A DNA stretch of 64,000 bases from Helianthus annuus (Eukaryota; Streptophyta; Magnoliopsida; Asterales; Asteraceae): positions 122,529,800 through 122,593,799 of the forward strand of contig NC_035448.2 in NCBI RefSeq assembly GCF_002127325.2. Direction: 5' to 3'. The translations under genes were made by a program, and so were the position numbers. The notes below the pieces were generated by a model. That model did no database searches. It saw only the letters and a list, made by a program, of their open reading frames with translations, and was not told the origin of the DNA. Below, in pieces: positions 33,456-48,149 of the stretch (its first letter is position 1; every line of letters starts with the position of its first letter).

Positions 33456-34735
33456 TATGTTTTTTTGTAAGTCATAGACCATTTAATGCGCAAACACTCA
33501 TAACGGGTCAAAATAAGCTTTTGAGCGAAAATGGGTTAAGTGGATGCAAGACATCCGAGAATTTAATCTTTTATGGTAGACAATGTTGAAATTATAAGGT
33601 TCATGAGATATTGAGGTCAAATAAACAGATAATTATGATAAATGCATGAACGGGTCAAAACTTGTAAAAAGGTTATAGGTCGAAAGCTTAAAAGTCTAAA
33701 ATTTTTTTAATCTGGATGTCGGATGTTAACTCCATGTGATGAGAATTAAATTACGAGCGCGTAGGAAAAAGAATCGTGTAAAACGGATCAAAAACGAGAG
33801 AGTTATGCTCATTTCCGTAAAATGGGGTTGTGCTGGGAATATGCAGCAACAGCTGCAAACGTTCTGATCATAATGGGTGGTGGCGCGACGCGACGGCAAA
33901 GGCATTAGGCCATCGCGCGACGCCACAGTTTCCAGATTTTAGAAAAAAACAAATTTTAATTGTATATGCAATGCGAACCCGTTTAGACCGTTTTTAAACG
34001 CTTATCTACGAAGTATGATTGATTTATTTCATGTTTTAGGAAAGGTAGGTATGTATGTATTTACGCAAATAGGAACATATGGGCGTATGCACGTATATAG
34101 ACATGTATGAACGTATGTACGTATGTAGGTACGTATGCATGTATGTATTTATGCAAGTAGGTATATATGAGCGTATGCAAGAATGTAGTCGTGTATGAAG
34201 GTATGTACATATGTAAATATGTGAGTGTGCACGTATGTAATCAGGTATGCATGGATTTTTGCAAGTTTTCAATACCATACAGTATTGACGTTATTAATAA
34301 GTGTGCCTTGCGAATAAGTGTAACGTAGGTACATTAAGGAAGTCTCACCAGGGATCATATACTCAGATGGAATGCCTAATTGTAAAGAGATTAAAGGAAT
34401 GAAACGTAAAACGAGGTTGAGTCTTGATCATGTTTATAATGTATGCTAATGTTGCGAATGTATGTGGTGAGTGCAGGTAGTGCGAATCACGGAGGAACAT
34501 CACGAGGAGTAGAGATCGAAGATCGGGTCATAGGATAGGTTGTACGGGAACGTTGGTGTATGTAATATAGTAAACATAAGTTATGTTTTATTAGTAAATG
34601 AGCCGATTAATGAACTTATGTAAAAGAGTTATTTTCGAAAATGAACTTTCTAGTAAGTCAAAACGTTTATAACGAAGGAAATTTTATAGTACGAATTTCC
34701 GCTGCGACTTTTGGTCAAATACGAATTAGAGTCTT
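33456..34735 (+). repeat. Gypsy LTR, right part (continues 25328-27089)
   Basis: Resumes after the AAGTG duplication. It contains a CpG-rich GGCGCGACGCGACGG / CATCGCGCGACGCC pair (33886-33930) and a degenerate GTATGTAC repeat (34036-34260), then a 'tttccgctgcgac' phrase (34696) that also occurs near the ends of the LTRs at 37130 and 50950. The terminal CA end is not recognisable, so the right border is approximate. Confidence 0.5.
34036..34262. repeat. Degenerate (GTAT)n region with a ~93-bp tandem duplication
   Basis: Two copies starting GTATGTATTTA(C/T)GCAA at about 34053 and 34143 run in parallel for about 75 bp (…GCGTATGCA…GTATGAA…GTATGTA). Expanded tetranucleotide origin likely. Confidence 0.7.
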
Positions 34736-35109
34736 ATAAAACCATAGCACCTTCTTCTCCACCCGTTCTTCCTCCCAGCCGCCGCCTCCACATCTCCGCC
34801 ACCCCCACAGCGTCGCCGTCACCTCCACTCCTCTCCACCGTCGTGTCGCCTCCACTCCTCTACACACCCACCGCCGCGTCACATCCACTTCTATCCACAA
34901 CCACCGTCGTGTGATCTTGGTTGAAAATGATGAGAAATAGAGTTGGATGGTAGCCAGTGGTGGTGAATTCAAAGTTCAATCAGCAAGAATTAATCATGAT
35001 AGGGCTGGGGTCATATCCGTTTTTTCACTCATGAATGAAACAACTGGATTCCATCTCATATCCCTGTTTTCTAAGGTGGGTTTCAGTTAACCGGTCAAGC
35101 ACATAAAGG
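34736..35109. other. Spacer with C-rich (CCGCC)n tract
   Basis: 34750-34910 is rich in CCGCC, CACCG and TCCAC. It resembles the CAC/CCG tracts inside the TIR elements at 22440 and 52990. No gene. Confidence 0.4.
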
Positions 35110-35203
35110 AAGAGAGTAGGGGGAAGGTATGGTAAATGTTTTTGTTTGGTGCAGGTGGGTGCCTCTTAAATGCAACATCATGGCTTGGTGGGCGAACATC
35201 GAC
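35110..35203 (+). pseudogene. LINE ORF2 C-terminal fragment, 5' piece
   Basis: Encodes the stretch upstream of the zinc-binding domain of a plant LINE reverse transcriptase (WCRWVPLKCNIMAWW). It stops exactly at the TCGAC duplication of element C and continues in the same frame at 42207. Confidence 0.8.
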
Positions 35204-37217
35204 TGTAACAACCCTCGTCAAAACCACTATTTATTATATTATTTTATTCAATAGGAAAACCCAATTAAAACACCCAAGTAAATCTGCACAAACCCTGAAA
35301 GTTTCAGAGCAATTGAAATCAGAATCAGGGCCCCTAAAACTCAAGGGGGGTAAAACCTAGTTGACAATTATCTACTTAAAACGTTGTTGAAATTTAATTG
35401 GACCAAACTTCTGACTCATCAGGGCTAGTCCCGTGAGGGGCAAGCCAAAGAATTATAGGTGTCCCTTACGGACCGTAAGGGCTCAGGCTTACGGTCCGTA
35501 AGCAGGAGCAAATTCGTGTATAAATAGCAGACTTCGGGACTTGCTTCTGGGCACAAAAACGACGCTCAAATTCCAAATTGACGTCGAGTTATACTTCTTC
35601 TACTACCCAAACACACACACCTCGAAATGCTGCCGCAATCAGGGTAATAACTCGATCGCTATTACGATTCAACGTCCGATCGATTGTAACTATCCAACGA
35701 TTGTCCGGGTGCTGCTCAAATTAAGCTTATACTTTGTTATTCATCGTGATTTCGACTTGAATATTTGAGTGCTGTTCGAATTCGGACTATGCTCTGTTAT
35801 TCGTTGCGAATCCGATTGAATTGTTAAGTATTGCACTTGTTAATCGTTGTGAGGGTTTAATCTCGTGAATTGTCGTAACTGCTGTATTAGTTACAACCCC
35901 GTTTGTGTGAATTGTTATTAGGTTAATCAGTAGGCTAGACTCTGCCCAAATTGAATCAACAATATATCAAGGCTTACCTATAGACTAAACTTTGCCCGTA
36001 GAAATCTGCAATGTGAGTTCATTTCTCTTTTCTCACCGTTTGTGAGTCCATACTCTTTTATCACATTTTTATCACCTTTTTGTGATACAATTATATTACA
36101 AATGCTTTCTAAAAAATCCTAAATGGTTACCAGTTATACTTACAGTGATTAAATTATTATATTTTATAATAACTGCTGGTATGGGAAGTTTTATACATTA
36201 TTTGATCCTCTTTACGATTAGCCAGAAAGTTAGCTAATAATAGCATGACCACAATTATAACTAATATTATCTTAACATTAAAATATTAATAAATTTAATG
36301 TATGTTTAAGAATAAATCTAAATGGTGGATACCATAATAAAGTCAAGTATAATGTATTCTATTTGTAGTTAGGTTACTATATCATGATATTACAATTAGT
36401 GAATTGACATATTGGATAAGTTGTAATAGTTGACATAAAATGTCATTATTCTGGATTACATGATTTTGTGCCATAAATAATATATTTGACAAAGTAATGT
36501 CATAGGACATCATCATGTCCAGCGTCACTAGTTGAAAGAATGATCAACAGTGATATGACCAAAGACACTAGTTGAGAGAATGATCAACAGTGTTTTAACC
36601 AGAGTCACTAGTTGAAAGAATGATCAACAGTGATATAACCCCGTCACAGGAATCGCCTAATGACAGATAAATTGAATAATAGTAAGGTATAGTTATTTGA
36701 TAAATTCACTATTGGACGAAAGTAAGCCAATGAGTGATATTATTGCTGTTATATTGAAACTGCCATCATGTGACAAAATACTGATTGAGTGGGGTAAATA
36801 CAAATAAATATAAAAACCTTAATACTGTAAGGTATAACAATATATTTTATAAAAAAATGGAATGATCTCACTCAGTATTTTCCACTGACAAAACCTTTTT
36901 CAAACATGTTTCAGGTAGTTACCATAGATTGGAATAAAGACTAGATACGGCACTGAAAGGCATCAAGAAGTGGTTTATTTTAATCAAATTGAGAAATATT
37001 GTTTTATAAAATAAAATTTATCTTTCTTAAAGCTACCATTGTAAAACAGGGGTTTATCCCATTTAAATCAAATCCGGTGTTTTATAAACTCTGATATTTT
37101 TCCTAACTCACGGTCCTGATGAAAATTCCGCTGCAACGTTTTTCAAAAATAACCACCGGTACCACTGGACTGCTCACGGCACCGATTCCGGCCAGGATGG
37201 GGTCGGGGGTCGTGACA
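35204..37217 (+). repeat. 5' LTR of element C (2,014 bp)
   Basis: TGTAACAACCC to GGGGTCGTGACA. It contains the palindrome pair CTTACGGACCGTAAG and CTTACGGTCCGTAAG (35465-35502), a TATA-like 'gtataaatagcag' immediately after (35518-35530), and three ~40-bp tandem units around GTCACTAGTTGAAAGAATG (36525-36645). Confidence 0.95.
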
Positions 37218-37222
37218 GAAGG

Positions 37223-37235
37223 TGGTATCAGAGCT
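37223..37235 (+). other. Primer-binding site, element C
   Basis: TGGTATCAGAGCT, initiator tRNA-Met type, five bases after the LTR end. Confidence 0.9.
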
Positions 37236-37539
37236 AAGCCACTACTTTGAGCCTATAAGTGTTGTGATAATAATATTTAAACTTAAATAAAAGAGTTAGG
37301 AGATTGCTATTAACTGGTAGCACATCTGATAACATTCAAAGGTTGAATAAGAAAAGATGCCTTAGTATAAGTTAAGCCATTTGTTTAAGCTATTTAGGTG
37401 TTCTTTAATACCTAAACAATAAAGTTAGGAAACTAATACAAATTAACTTATGTGTTGTACATGAATATGTATATGTCAATATGCACATATAATATCCTGG
37501 AGGTATTATTTTGTTTTAATTATTCTGTGATATTAATAA

Positions 37540-38730
37540 GTGAAAATATTTGCAATCCAGATGTCGAATGAAGTATCATATAATCCAGAAGCTCATACTA
37601 ATAATGAAAATCATTTGGATAAAAATGCTATAGAAAATCTAATAGCTCAAGGAATAACTAATGCTTTACCTTTAATAATTAAAGCCGTTAAAAATCCCGT
37701 AGAACCCACCAAAGTTACGAGTAGCAAGCATACCCGTGACGATAGTTTTAACCATAGTGACAATAGTGGTAATAATGATATTACCAAAACCCCATTCTCC
37801 AAGAGAAAGAAGGCCATGACTCTCGGGTGTACCTACAAAGAATTTCTAGCATGTAAACCAACCGAGTTCGCGGGCAGTGAAAGTGCCATGGCTGCTCTAC
37901 GATGGTTGGAAAAGACAGAAGCTGTTCTTACAATCAGCAAGTGTGCCAAAGAAGATAAGGTGATGTATGCATCTAATCTCTTTAAGGAAGAAGCCTTAGA
38001 ATGGTGGAATACAATTCTTCAGGCAAAAGGAAGGGCCATGGCTTATGCCATAAACTGGGAAAAATTCAAGGAAATGGTAGAAAGAAAATTTTGTCCTCCT
38101 TATGAAAAGGAAAGAATAACTAACAAGTTCTTAAATCATAAAATGATAAATGTGAATTGTCGTGAATATACGACAACATTCTTCGAATATGCAAGAATGG
38201 TACCAACTCTGGCTTCGCCAGAACCCGTACTAATTTCTCGTTATATTTGGGGATTAGTTAGCGAAATCCGAGACATAGTCAAAGCCGTTAGACCACAGAC
38301 TATTGAGGAAGCAGTTGAACTAGCTAACATGCTGACAGATGGACTAATCCGCACAAGAGAAGAAAACAAGAAAAAAGAGTTAGCCCAGAAAATTTTCCAA
38401 GAATTCAAGAAGAAAGAAACTGAACCGTCATTGGAGCAACCTATCTGCGGAAACTATAACAAAACGCATTCAGGACGATGTCGTTTTAGGAAAACACCTT
38501 ACTGTGACTTCTGCAAGATGACTGGGCATATAGAGGAAGAGTGTAGAAGGAAAACTAACGTCTGTTACAATTGCGGGGAAACCGGACACATCAAACCATA
38601 TTGCCCGAAACTAACCAAAGCATCCGACAACAAGGCTAGAACAACAGACGGAGCTAAGAAGAACGCGCGAGCATACGTACTTACTACACAAGAAGTAGAG
38701 ATGATTCCAGACATAGTCACTGATATATAA
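37540..38730 (+). CDS. Gag protein of element C (retrotransposon gag domain plus two zinc knuckles)
   Basis: Intact ORF, up to 396 codons. The more likely start is ATG 37561 (MSNEVSYNPEAH), because the first ATG gives only seven extra hydrophobic residues. Residues about 60-100 are polar and basic. About 105-285 is the retrotransposon gag (capsid) domain, with LRWLEKTE, EALEWWNT, KFKEMVERKF and YARMVP motifs typical of Ty3/gypsy. About 290-315 is Lys/Glu-rich. Two nucleocapsid knuckles follow: CDFCKMTGHIEEEC and CYNCGETGHIKPYC (about 327-362). The tail is basic and ends in TAA. Role: particle assembly and RNA packaging. The frame stays open right through, unlike elements A and B, so the element may still make Gag and use pol of a relative. 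Nothing like protease follows in any frame. Confidence 0.9.
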   Translation: MKIFAIQMSNEVSYNPEAHTNNENHLDKNAIENLIAQGITNALPLIIKAVKNPVEPTKVTSSKHTRDDSFNHSDNSGNNDITKTPFSKRKKAMTLGCTYKEFLACKPTEFAGSESAMAALRWLEKTEAVLTISKCAKEDKVMYASNLFKEEALEWWNTILQAKGRAMAYAINWEKFKEMVERKFCPPYEKERITNKFLNHKMINVNCREYTTTFFEYARMVPTLASPEPVLISRYIWGLVSEIRDIVKAVRPQTIEEAVELANMLTDGLIRTREENKKKELAQKIFQEFKKKETEPSLEQPICGNYNKTHSGRCRFRKTPYCDFCKMTGHIEEECRRKTNVCYNCGETGHIKPYCPKLTKASDNKARTTDGAKKNARAYVLTTQEVEMIPDIVTDI

Positions 38731-40187
38731 TATCTAAGTTAAGTTATTATTTGACCCTAGTACAAATAAAAGTTCATAAATAAATACATTCCGTCAAATA
38801 TTTCATCCATTTCAGATCTATAACAAACTTGTTTGGTTTTCACGTCCACTGAATCATTTATTTGGTTACGATCACCTCATGGTGACGTTTTCACAAATTC
38901 GAAGCTTGTGCTAATCTCGTTGCACCTCTTACATACGGGTTTAATTATTATTTATATTAAATCCACTTTGATAGTTTATCTTATCAAAAGCAATCTTAAC
39001 ACAATCGTGTGCTAAGATAATGATACACAAATTCATTTCATATTTCAGTGTATCTCTTAGTGATTTTTATACTAGCAATCGAGCGTTTCGTAATCTTTAT
39101 TACTTTATCATCTTTGATCGAAAAATATTATTTCATTATTTCCATTTCAGTTCAAAAATCCTACTAGATTTATTTGAAACATTCGGATTTACTTCATTTG
39201 ATGGTGAAACTCATTCTCATTCACTTACTACGACACCTTGTGGTGACGTTTTCTTTACCTCGAAGCTTGAGCTATTTCCAAATACACTCCTAATGTACGA
39301 ATTTTAATTTTTGGTTCATATTCTTAATCAGTCTTAATACAACTATGTGTTAAGATAACAGTACACAAATTCATATCATATTCCGGTGTACTTCTTAAAC
39401 GTTTCTTTTATCATTTATCGAAAATTCTATAATATTTCATTTGGTCTTTTCATTATAAATTGAAACTCCTATTTGAAATGAATATCCAAGTTTTCTTCAT
39501 TTAAACTTTCAGTTGATTATACGGTGAAATTGTTCGAGCACCGTAATTATTGAAATTATTCCAAGCATTACGACACCTTGCGGAGTCGTTATAAACTTGT
39601 AGCTTATTATAAACATACGAATCATTCAAAACCCACGTATATCTTTCGTTTGACTTCTCATTTGAAAATAGTCTTGATACAATTGTGTATTAAGACAATG
39701 ATACACTAAAACTCTGTTGTATTTCGGTGTATCCTTGCAAATTTAATAATGTCAACACACTGATTTTTTTCTCTTGATATGATTCGATAATTAACAGACA
39801 TCTTCGTGCTATTATTTCATTCTGACCTTATTGATTCTGAGTCTTCCCCAGTTGCCAATCAAAGTAAGTTTTCTTTTGACCATGAATTTTATTCTAAAAA
39901 AATCATTCACTAACTGTAAACAGATATCTATTTAATCGTATATCTGTTGACTTGAACCTAGTCCCATTTGAAACTATATCATTTCATCTCATTCGGTTGT
40001 CATCGATTTCTTGAACTATTTCAGTTGAACTTTTTGAACCCTACTTATACAACTAGTATTCACAAAATTTGATTTTGTGTCATTTACCTTAAGAATCTAG
40101 TTCTATTGACTAAATTATGACATAAATCTAATAGAAATATCATAACCCAAATCTCGAGGACGAGATTTTTTATTTAGGTGGGGAGGA
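38731..40187 (+). other. Non-coding 3' region of element C with a threefold ~350-bp repeat
   Basis: Three diverged copies begin at about 38864 (TACGATCACCTCATGGTGACG), 39228 (TACGACACCTTGTGGTGACG) and 39569 (TACGACACCTTGCGGAGTCG). Each has a later block 'tcttaa/gatacaa.tgtgt.ttaaga.aa..gtacac' and a 'ttcggtgtat' block. AT-rich with no pol remnant. Confidence 0.75.
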
Positions 40188-42201
40188 TGTAACAACCCTC
40201 GTCAAAACCACTATTTATTATATTATTTTATTCAATAGGAAAACCCAATTAAGACACCCAAGTAAATCTGCACAAACCCTGAAAGTTTCAGAGCAATTGA
40301 AATCAGAATCAGGGCCCCTAAAACTCAAGGGGGGTAAAACCTAGTTGACAATTATCTACTTAAAACGTTGTTGAAATTTAATTGGACCAAATTTCTGACT
40401 CATCAGGGCTAGTCCCGTGAGGGGCAAGCCAAAGAATTATAGGTGTCCCTTACGGACCGTAAGGGCTCAGGCTTACGGTCCGTAAGCAGGAGCAAATTCG
40501 TGTATAAATAGCAGACTTCGGGACTTGCTTCTGGGCACAAAAACGACGCTCAAATTCCAAATTGACGTCGAGTTATACTTCTTCTACTACCCAAACACAC
40601 ACACCTCGAAACCCTGCCGCAATCAGGGTAATAACTCGATCGTTATTACGATTCAACGTCCGATCGATTGTAACTATCCAACGATTGTCCGGGTGCTGCT
40701 CAAATTAAGCTTATACTTTGTTATTCATCGTGATTTCGACTTGAATATTTGAGTGCTGTTCGAATTCGGACTATGCTCTGTTATTCGTTGCGAATCCGAT
40801 TGAATTGTTAAGTATTGCACTTGTTAATCGTTGTGAGGGTTTAATCTCGTGAATTGTCGTAACTGCTGTATTAGTTACAACCCCGTTTGTGTGAATTGTT
40901 ATTAGGTTAATCAGTAGGCTAGACTCTGCCCAAATTGAATCAGCAATATATCAAGGCTTACCTATAGACTAAACTTTGCCCGTAGAAATCTGCAATGTGA
41001 GTTCATTTCTCTTTTCTCACCGTTTGTGAGTCCATACTCTTTTATCACATTTTTATCACCTTTTTGTGATACAATTATATTACAAATACTTTCTAAAAAA
41101 TCCTAAATGGTTACCAGTTATACTTACAGTGATTAAATTATTATATTTTACAATAACTGCTGGTATGGGAAGTTTTATACATTATTTGATCCTCTTTACG
41201 ATTAGCCAGAAAGTTAGCTAATAATAGCATGACCACAATTATAACTAATATTATCTTAACATTAAATTGTTAATAAATTTAATGTATGTTTAAGAATAAA
41301 TCTAAATGGTGGATACCATAATAAAGTCAAGTATAATGTATTCTATTTGTAGTCAGGTTACTATATCATGATATTACAATTAGTGAATTGACATATTGGA
41401 TAAGTTGTAATAGTTGACATAAAATGTCATTATTCTGGATTACATGATTTTGTGCCATAAATAATATATTTGACAAAGTAATGTCATAGGACATCATCAT
41501 GTCCAGCGTCACTAGTTGAAAGAATGATCAACAGTGATATGACCAAAGACACTAGTTGAGAGAATGATCAACAGTGTTTTAACCAGAGTCACTAGTTGAA
41601 AGAATGATCAACAGTGATATAACTCCGTCACAGGAATCGCCTAATGACAGATAAATTGAATAATAGTAAGGTATAGTTATTTGATAAATTCACTATTGGA
41701 CGAAAGTAAGCCAATGAGTGATATTATTGCTGTTATATTGAAACTGCCATCATGTGACAAAATACTGATTGAGTAGGGTAAATACAAATAAATATAAAAA
41801 CCTTAATACTGTAAGGTATAACAATATATTTTATAAAAAAATGGAATGATCTCATTCAGTATTTTCCACTGACAAAACCTTTTTCAAACATGTTTCAGGT
41901 AATTACCATAGATTGGAATAAAGACTAGATACGGCACTGAAAGGCATCAAGAAGTGGTTTATTTTAATCAAATTAAGAAAAATTGTTTTATAAAATAAAA
42001 TTTATCTTTCTTAAAGCTACCATTGTAAAACAGGGGTTTATCCCATTTAAATCAAATCCGGTGTTTTATAAACTCTGATATTTTTCCTAACTCACGGTCC
42101 TGATGAAAATTCCGCTGCAACGTTTTTCAAAAATAAACACAGGTACCACTGGACTGCTCACGGCACCGATTCCGGCCAGGATGAGGTCGGGGGTCGTGAC
42201 A
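40188..42201 (+). repeat. 3' LTR of element C
   Basis: Colinear with the 5' LTR throughout (offset 4,984), with the same palindrome pair (40449-40486) and three ~40-bp units (41509-41629). Confidence 0.95.
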
Positions 42202-42206
42202 TCGAC

Positions 42207-42777
42207 AGACTAACGACCTGGGTTAACTTAAGAAAAAGAAACATGAACGTTCCATCGTATTTGTGTGTTTTTTGTGAGGAGCATGAGGAGACAGTGGAAC
42301 ATTTATTTACGGCTTGTTTTTTCTTGAATCAGGTTTGGGTGAGCTTTAGTGCTTGGTGTGGTATCCCTCCGTTATATATATTCTCGGTTAAAGATCTGAT
42401 GGATGCGTACGAATTTATACGTCTGGGGAAGAAAGCGAGGAAGATTATTCATGGCCTTATTATTATCAGGTGTTGGTGTATTTGGAAAGGAAGAGACATT
42501 GCTTTTCAAAGTATAAAACATAGTCCGCATGAGGTGTTTAGAGAAGTAAAATCTAGAAGTTTCGTTTGATTAAAGAATAGGTCTTCGTTCAAATACCTCA
42601 GTTGGGAGGATTGGTGCAAATACCCATTGTATATGTTGTAATTTCTTGCCTTTTGCCCGATTGAGTCGAGCTGTCGAGGGTGCTCGTATATGTTTTTGCC
42701 TTTTACCCATTTAGATCGAAGACGTGTTTTAGTGAAGTTTAATTGTAAAAAAAAAGGAAAAAAAAAGGAAAAAAAAG
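42207..42777 (+). pseudogene. LINE ORF2 C-terminus (zinc-binding RT domain) and 3' tail
   Basis: Continues the frame cut at 35203. It encodes the zf-RVT domain at the C-terminus of plant L1-type ORF2 (CVFCEEHEETVEHLF, then CWCIWKGRD). A TGA at about 42567 truncates the product; about 20 further codons remain in frame to the natural end near 42640. An untranslated tail with A-rich 'aaaaaaaaaggaaaaaaaaagg' follows (42748-42775), the usual 3' end of a LINE. The copy is strongly 5'-truncated, as most LINEs are. Non-functional. Confidence 0.85.
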
Positions 42778-43075
42778 CTATATCCTTAAAAATCTCTCGT
42801 TTGTCAAAGCTAGCATTCACTACAAGTCTACAACTATCAAATGGCGGTGCAGTTGCAACTTGCACATTTATGAGTGCGGTCCAACTGTAAACTGTCCATA
42901 TATGATACACCAGTCTAAATTAAACACGTGGAGACTCCAAAACCTCATGAAAAATAATAATACGTGGCATGTTTATAAACAGTAGATCTCATACCCCACA
43001 AGTACAACATATAACACGTTACAATTACAATTCCAATTAACAATTTAATGACCTGTAACAATAACAATATTCAAG
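42778..43075. other. Spacer downstream of the squalene epoxidase gene
   Basis: Holds the 3' untranslated region of the minus-strand gene near 43075; no other gene seen. Confidence 0.5.
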
Positions 43076-46491
<3,416 letters not shown>

Positions 46492-46572
46492 GAATGGTGA
46501 AGAGATTTGCAGGTATTGGTGAGCTGGTTCACGGTTTGTTTCTCTCACTCTGTTAACCAACTTTTGGGTTGC

Positions 46573-46579
46573 TTTTATA
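46573..46579 (-). promoter_or_regulatory. TATA box of squalene epoxidase
   Basis: TATAAAA on the minus strand, about 82 bp upstream of the chosen ATG, giving an expected transcription start near 46545. Confidence 0.65.
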
Positions 46580-46591
46580 AGGGCTTAAAGT

Positions 46592-48149
46592 AATAAAGCA
46601 TGATGTGGTCTAGAAACGGCTACCTGTTTTCCTAACACAATTTAAAGATTTTTTTTTTATATTTTTGTTAAGGAGATTTTATTGGCACACCGGCTTGTTT
46701 ACCTGTACGTTTTGACAGTCCAATACGGATCGTATAGGTTTATATGATCCGTATTAGATAAATTTAAGACATGGCAGACTGATAGGTGCAGGGGCTGTCC
46801 GGCGGCGGGTCTATACGCATCGTGTAGACCTATACGATGCGTATTAAGGCCCTGATATTTTAAGGTTTATTTTTTGGAGTCTTTTGTTTGGTTTTTTGAG
46901 TTTTGAGTTTGGTTATTGGTGTTTATTGTTGGTTATTTTTGTTTTAATGAATTTAAAATCTTTATTTTTTTTATCGTTACGTATCGTATTATAGCGTACC
47001 GTGGCGTATTGTATCACATTTTTAACTTTTTAATATTTTATCGTGACGTGTCGTATGATATCGTATCATGCTTGTATCGTGTCGTGTCGTATCGTAGTTT
47101 TATTTTGTATTATTTTTTATGTTGACGTATTCACGACGTGTGATATTATACATTATACGTAACCAACCAAACCAATCTAAACAGTCAAAATAAACAATCA
47201 CAAATACAAAAAAAAATATGAAACTGTAAATTTAATTACATAATAAGTTTGTATATATACATGACATCGTCCAAAATACATAAACTGTCAAAATACAAAA
47301 AAAGTACAACAATCCTAAACCGCTGGATCCGCATCCTGACCCTCATAAGTCGTGCCTGAGGGCCCCGCCCCCTGAGTCGCACCTGAAACCTTGTCATGAA
47401 AATATACTTAATTACAAAAATAGCGTCTCTAGTTATTAAAGGTTATTTTGGTCATTTAAACAAAACTTAACAGAATATTTAAGCTCTGTTGGCCTTAGTA
47501 CCCCAACATGTTACAAAAACGGAACCACATAAAACTCAATCTGTTAAAAAGAGTTAGTACCCAAAGACAAAATTTACTATAAACCACACATCCATCTGTG
47601 AAAATAACTCTCTTCACGTTACATAATTCAACTATATCTTTGTTGTCGTGATTGCATATGTTGCTTATATAATTTTAATTTAATATGGTTTAAGAGAAAG
47701 GCATGTCTTTCATAAAGAAAACATTACTTGGGCTCCTTCACGCGTTGCTGCGGTATATTATTACGAGCATTCGGTGGGTATTGGTTTGATTTGTTACAGT
47801 ACATGTACGATACATGCACTTGATATAGAATTCAACAAGTGTTTTACATCGACCGAAAACAATTAAAACGAACACAGGTACCGGCACCGATGATCGAACA
47901 ATATCGACCGGTTCAGATCGTCACAATACAGGTACCTACCGGTATTCACTTATCGCCATAGATAGAGTTTGCGTAAATGAAATGTTAATTTGTATGAGTC
48001 TCTATTCTACCAATTAATTGATATGAATACGTATTCATTAAGAATTTTCCAAATTTGAGGAAACCAAAAACCATAAAAAGGAATACAAGTACCGATATCA
48101 ATGTTGTTCGGTATGGTACAATAACAAATCATTGTAATTACGTTATTAC
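46592..48149. other. Intergenic repeats, no gene
   Basis: 46724-46850 carries palindromic words ATACGGATCGTATAG and ATACGATGCGTATTA. 46975-47105 has TATCGTGTCGTATCG-type words. 47322-47388 (minus) is an exon-like tail after an acceptor 'gtttcag'. 47870-48115 has GGTACCGGCACCG and TACCGGTA phrases. These look like separate repeat remnants; no boundaries could be fixed. Confidence 0.45.

Larger units (their letters stand above)
35204..42201 (+). mobile_element. Complete gag-only LTR element C (gypsy-like), TSD TCGAC
   Basis: LTRs 35204-37217 and 40188-42201 are both 2,014 bp; I count about 20 substitutions and no indels (about 1%). TCGAC at 35199-35203 and 42202-42206. Primer-binding site 37223-37235. 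The internal region is only 2,970 bp and has one intact gag ORF. The polypurine tract GGTGGGGAGGA (40178-40187) abuts the 3' LTR. No pol domain on either strand. This fits the TR-GAG class of non-autonomous elements. Confidence 0.95.

Noticed and set aside
25323..34740. AAACC as target-site duplication of the interrupted gypsy LTR
   Set aside because: AAACC occurs before 25328 and near 34737, but the LTR would then not end in CA; too weak to claim.
36525..36645. Three ~40-bp direct repeats as a CRISPR-like array
   Set aside because: Tandem repeats inside an LTR of a plant retrotransposon, duplicated in the other LTR; no spacer structure and no cas genes.
46492..46560. Upstream extension of the squalene epoxidase frame by 23 codons
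   Set aside because: The extension has no ATG (it starts at TTG) and lies only about 13 bp from the TATA box, so it is upstream of the likely transcription start.
47322..47388. Possible terminal exon on the minus strand after an AG acceptor
   Set aside because: About 22 codons only, no family recognised and no further exons nearby.
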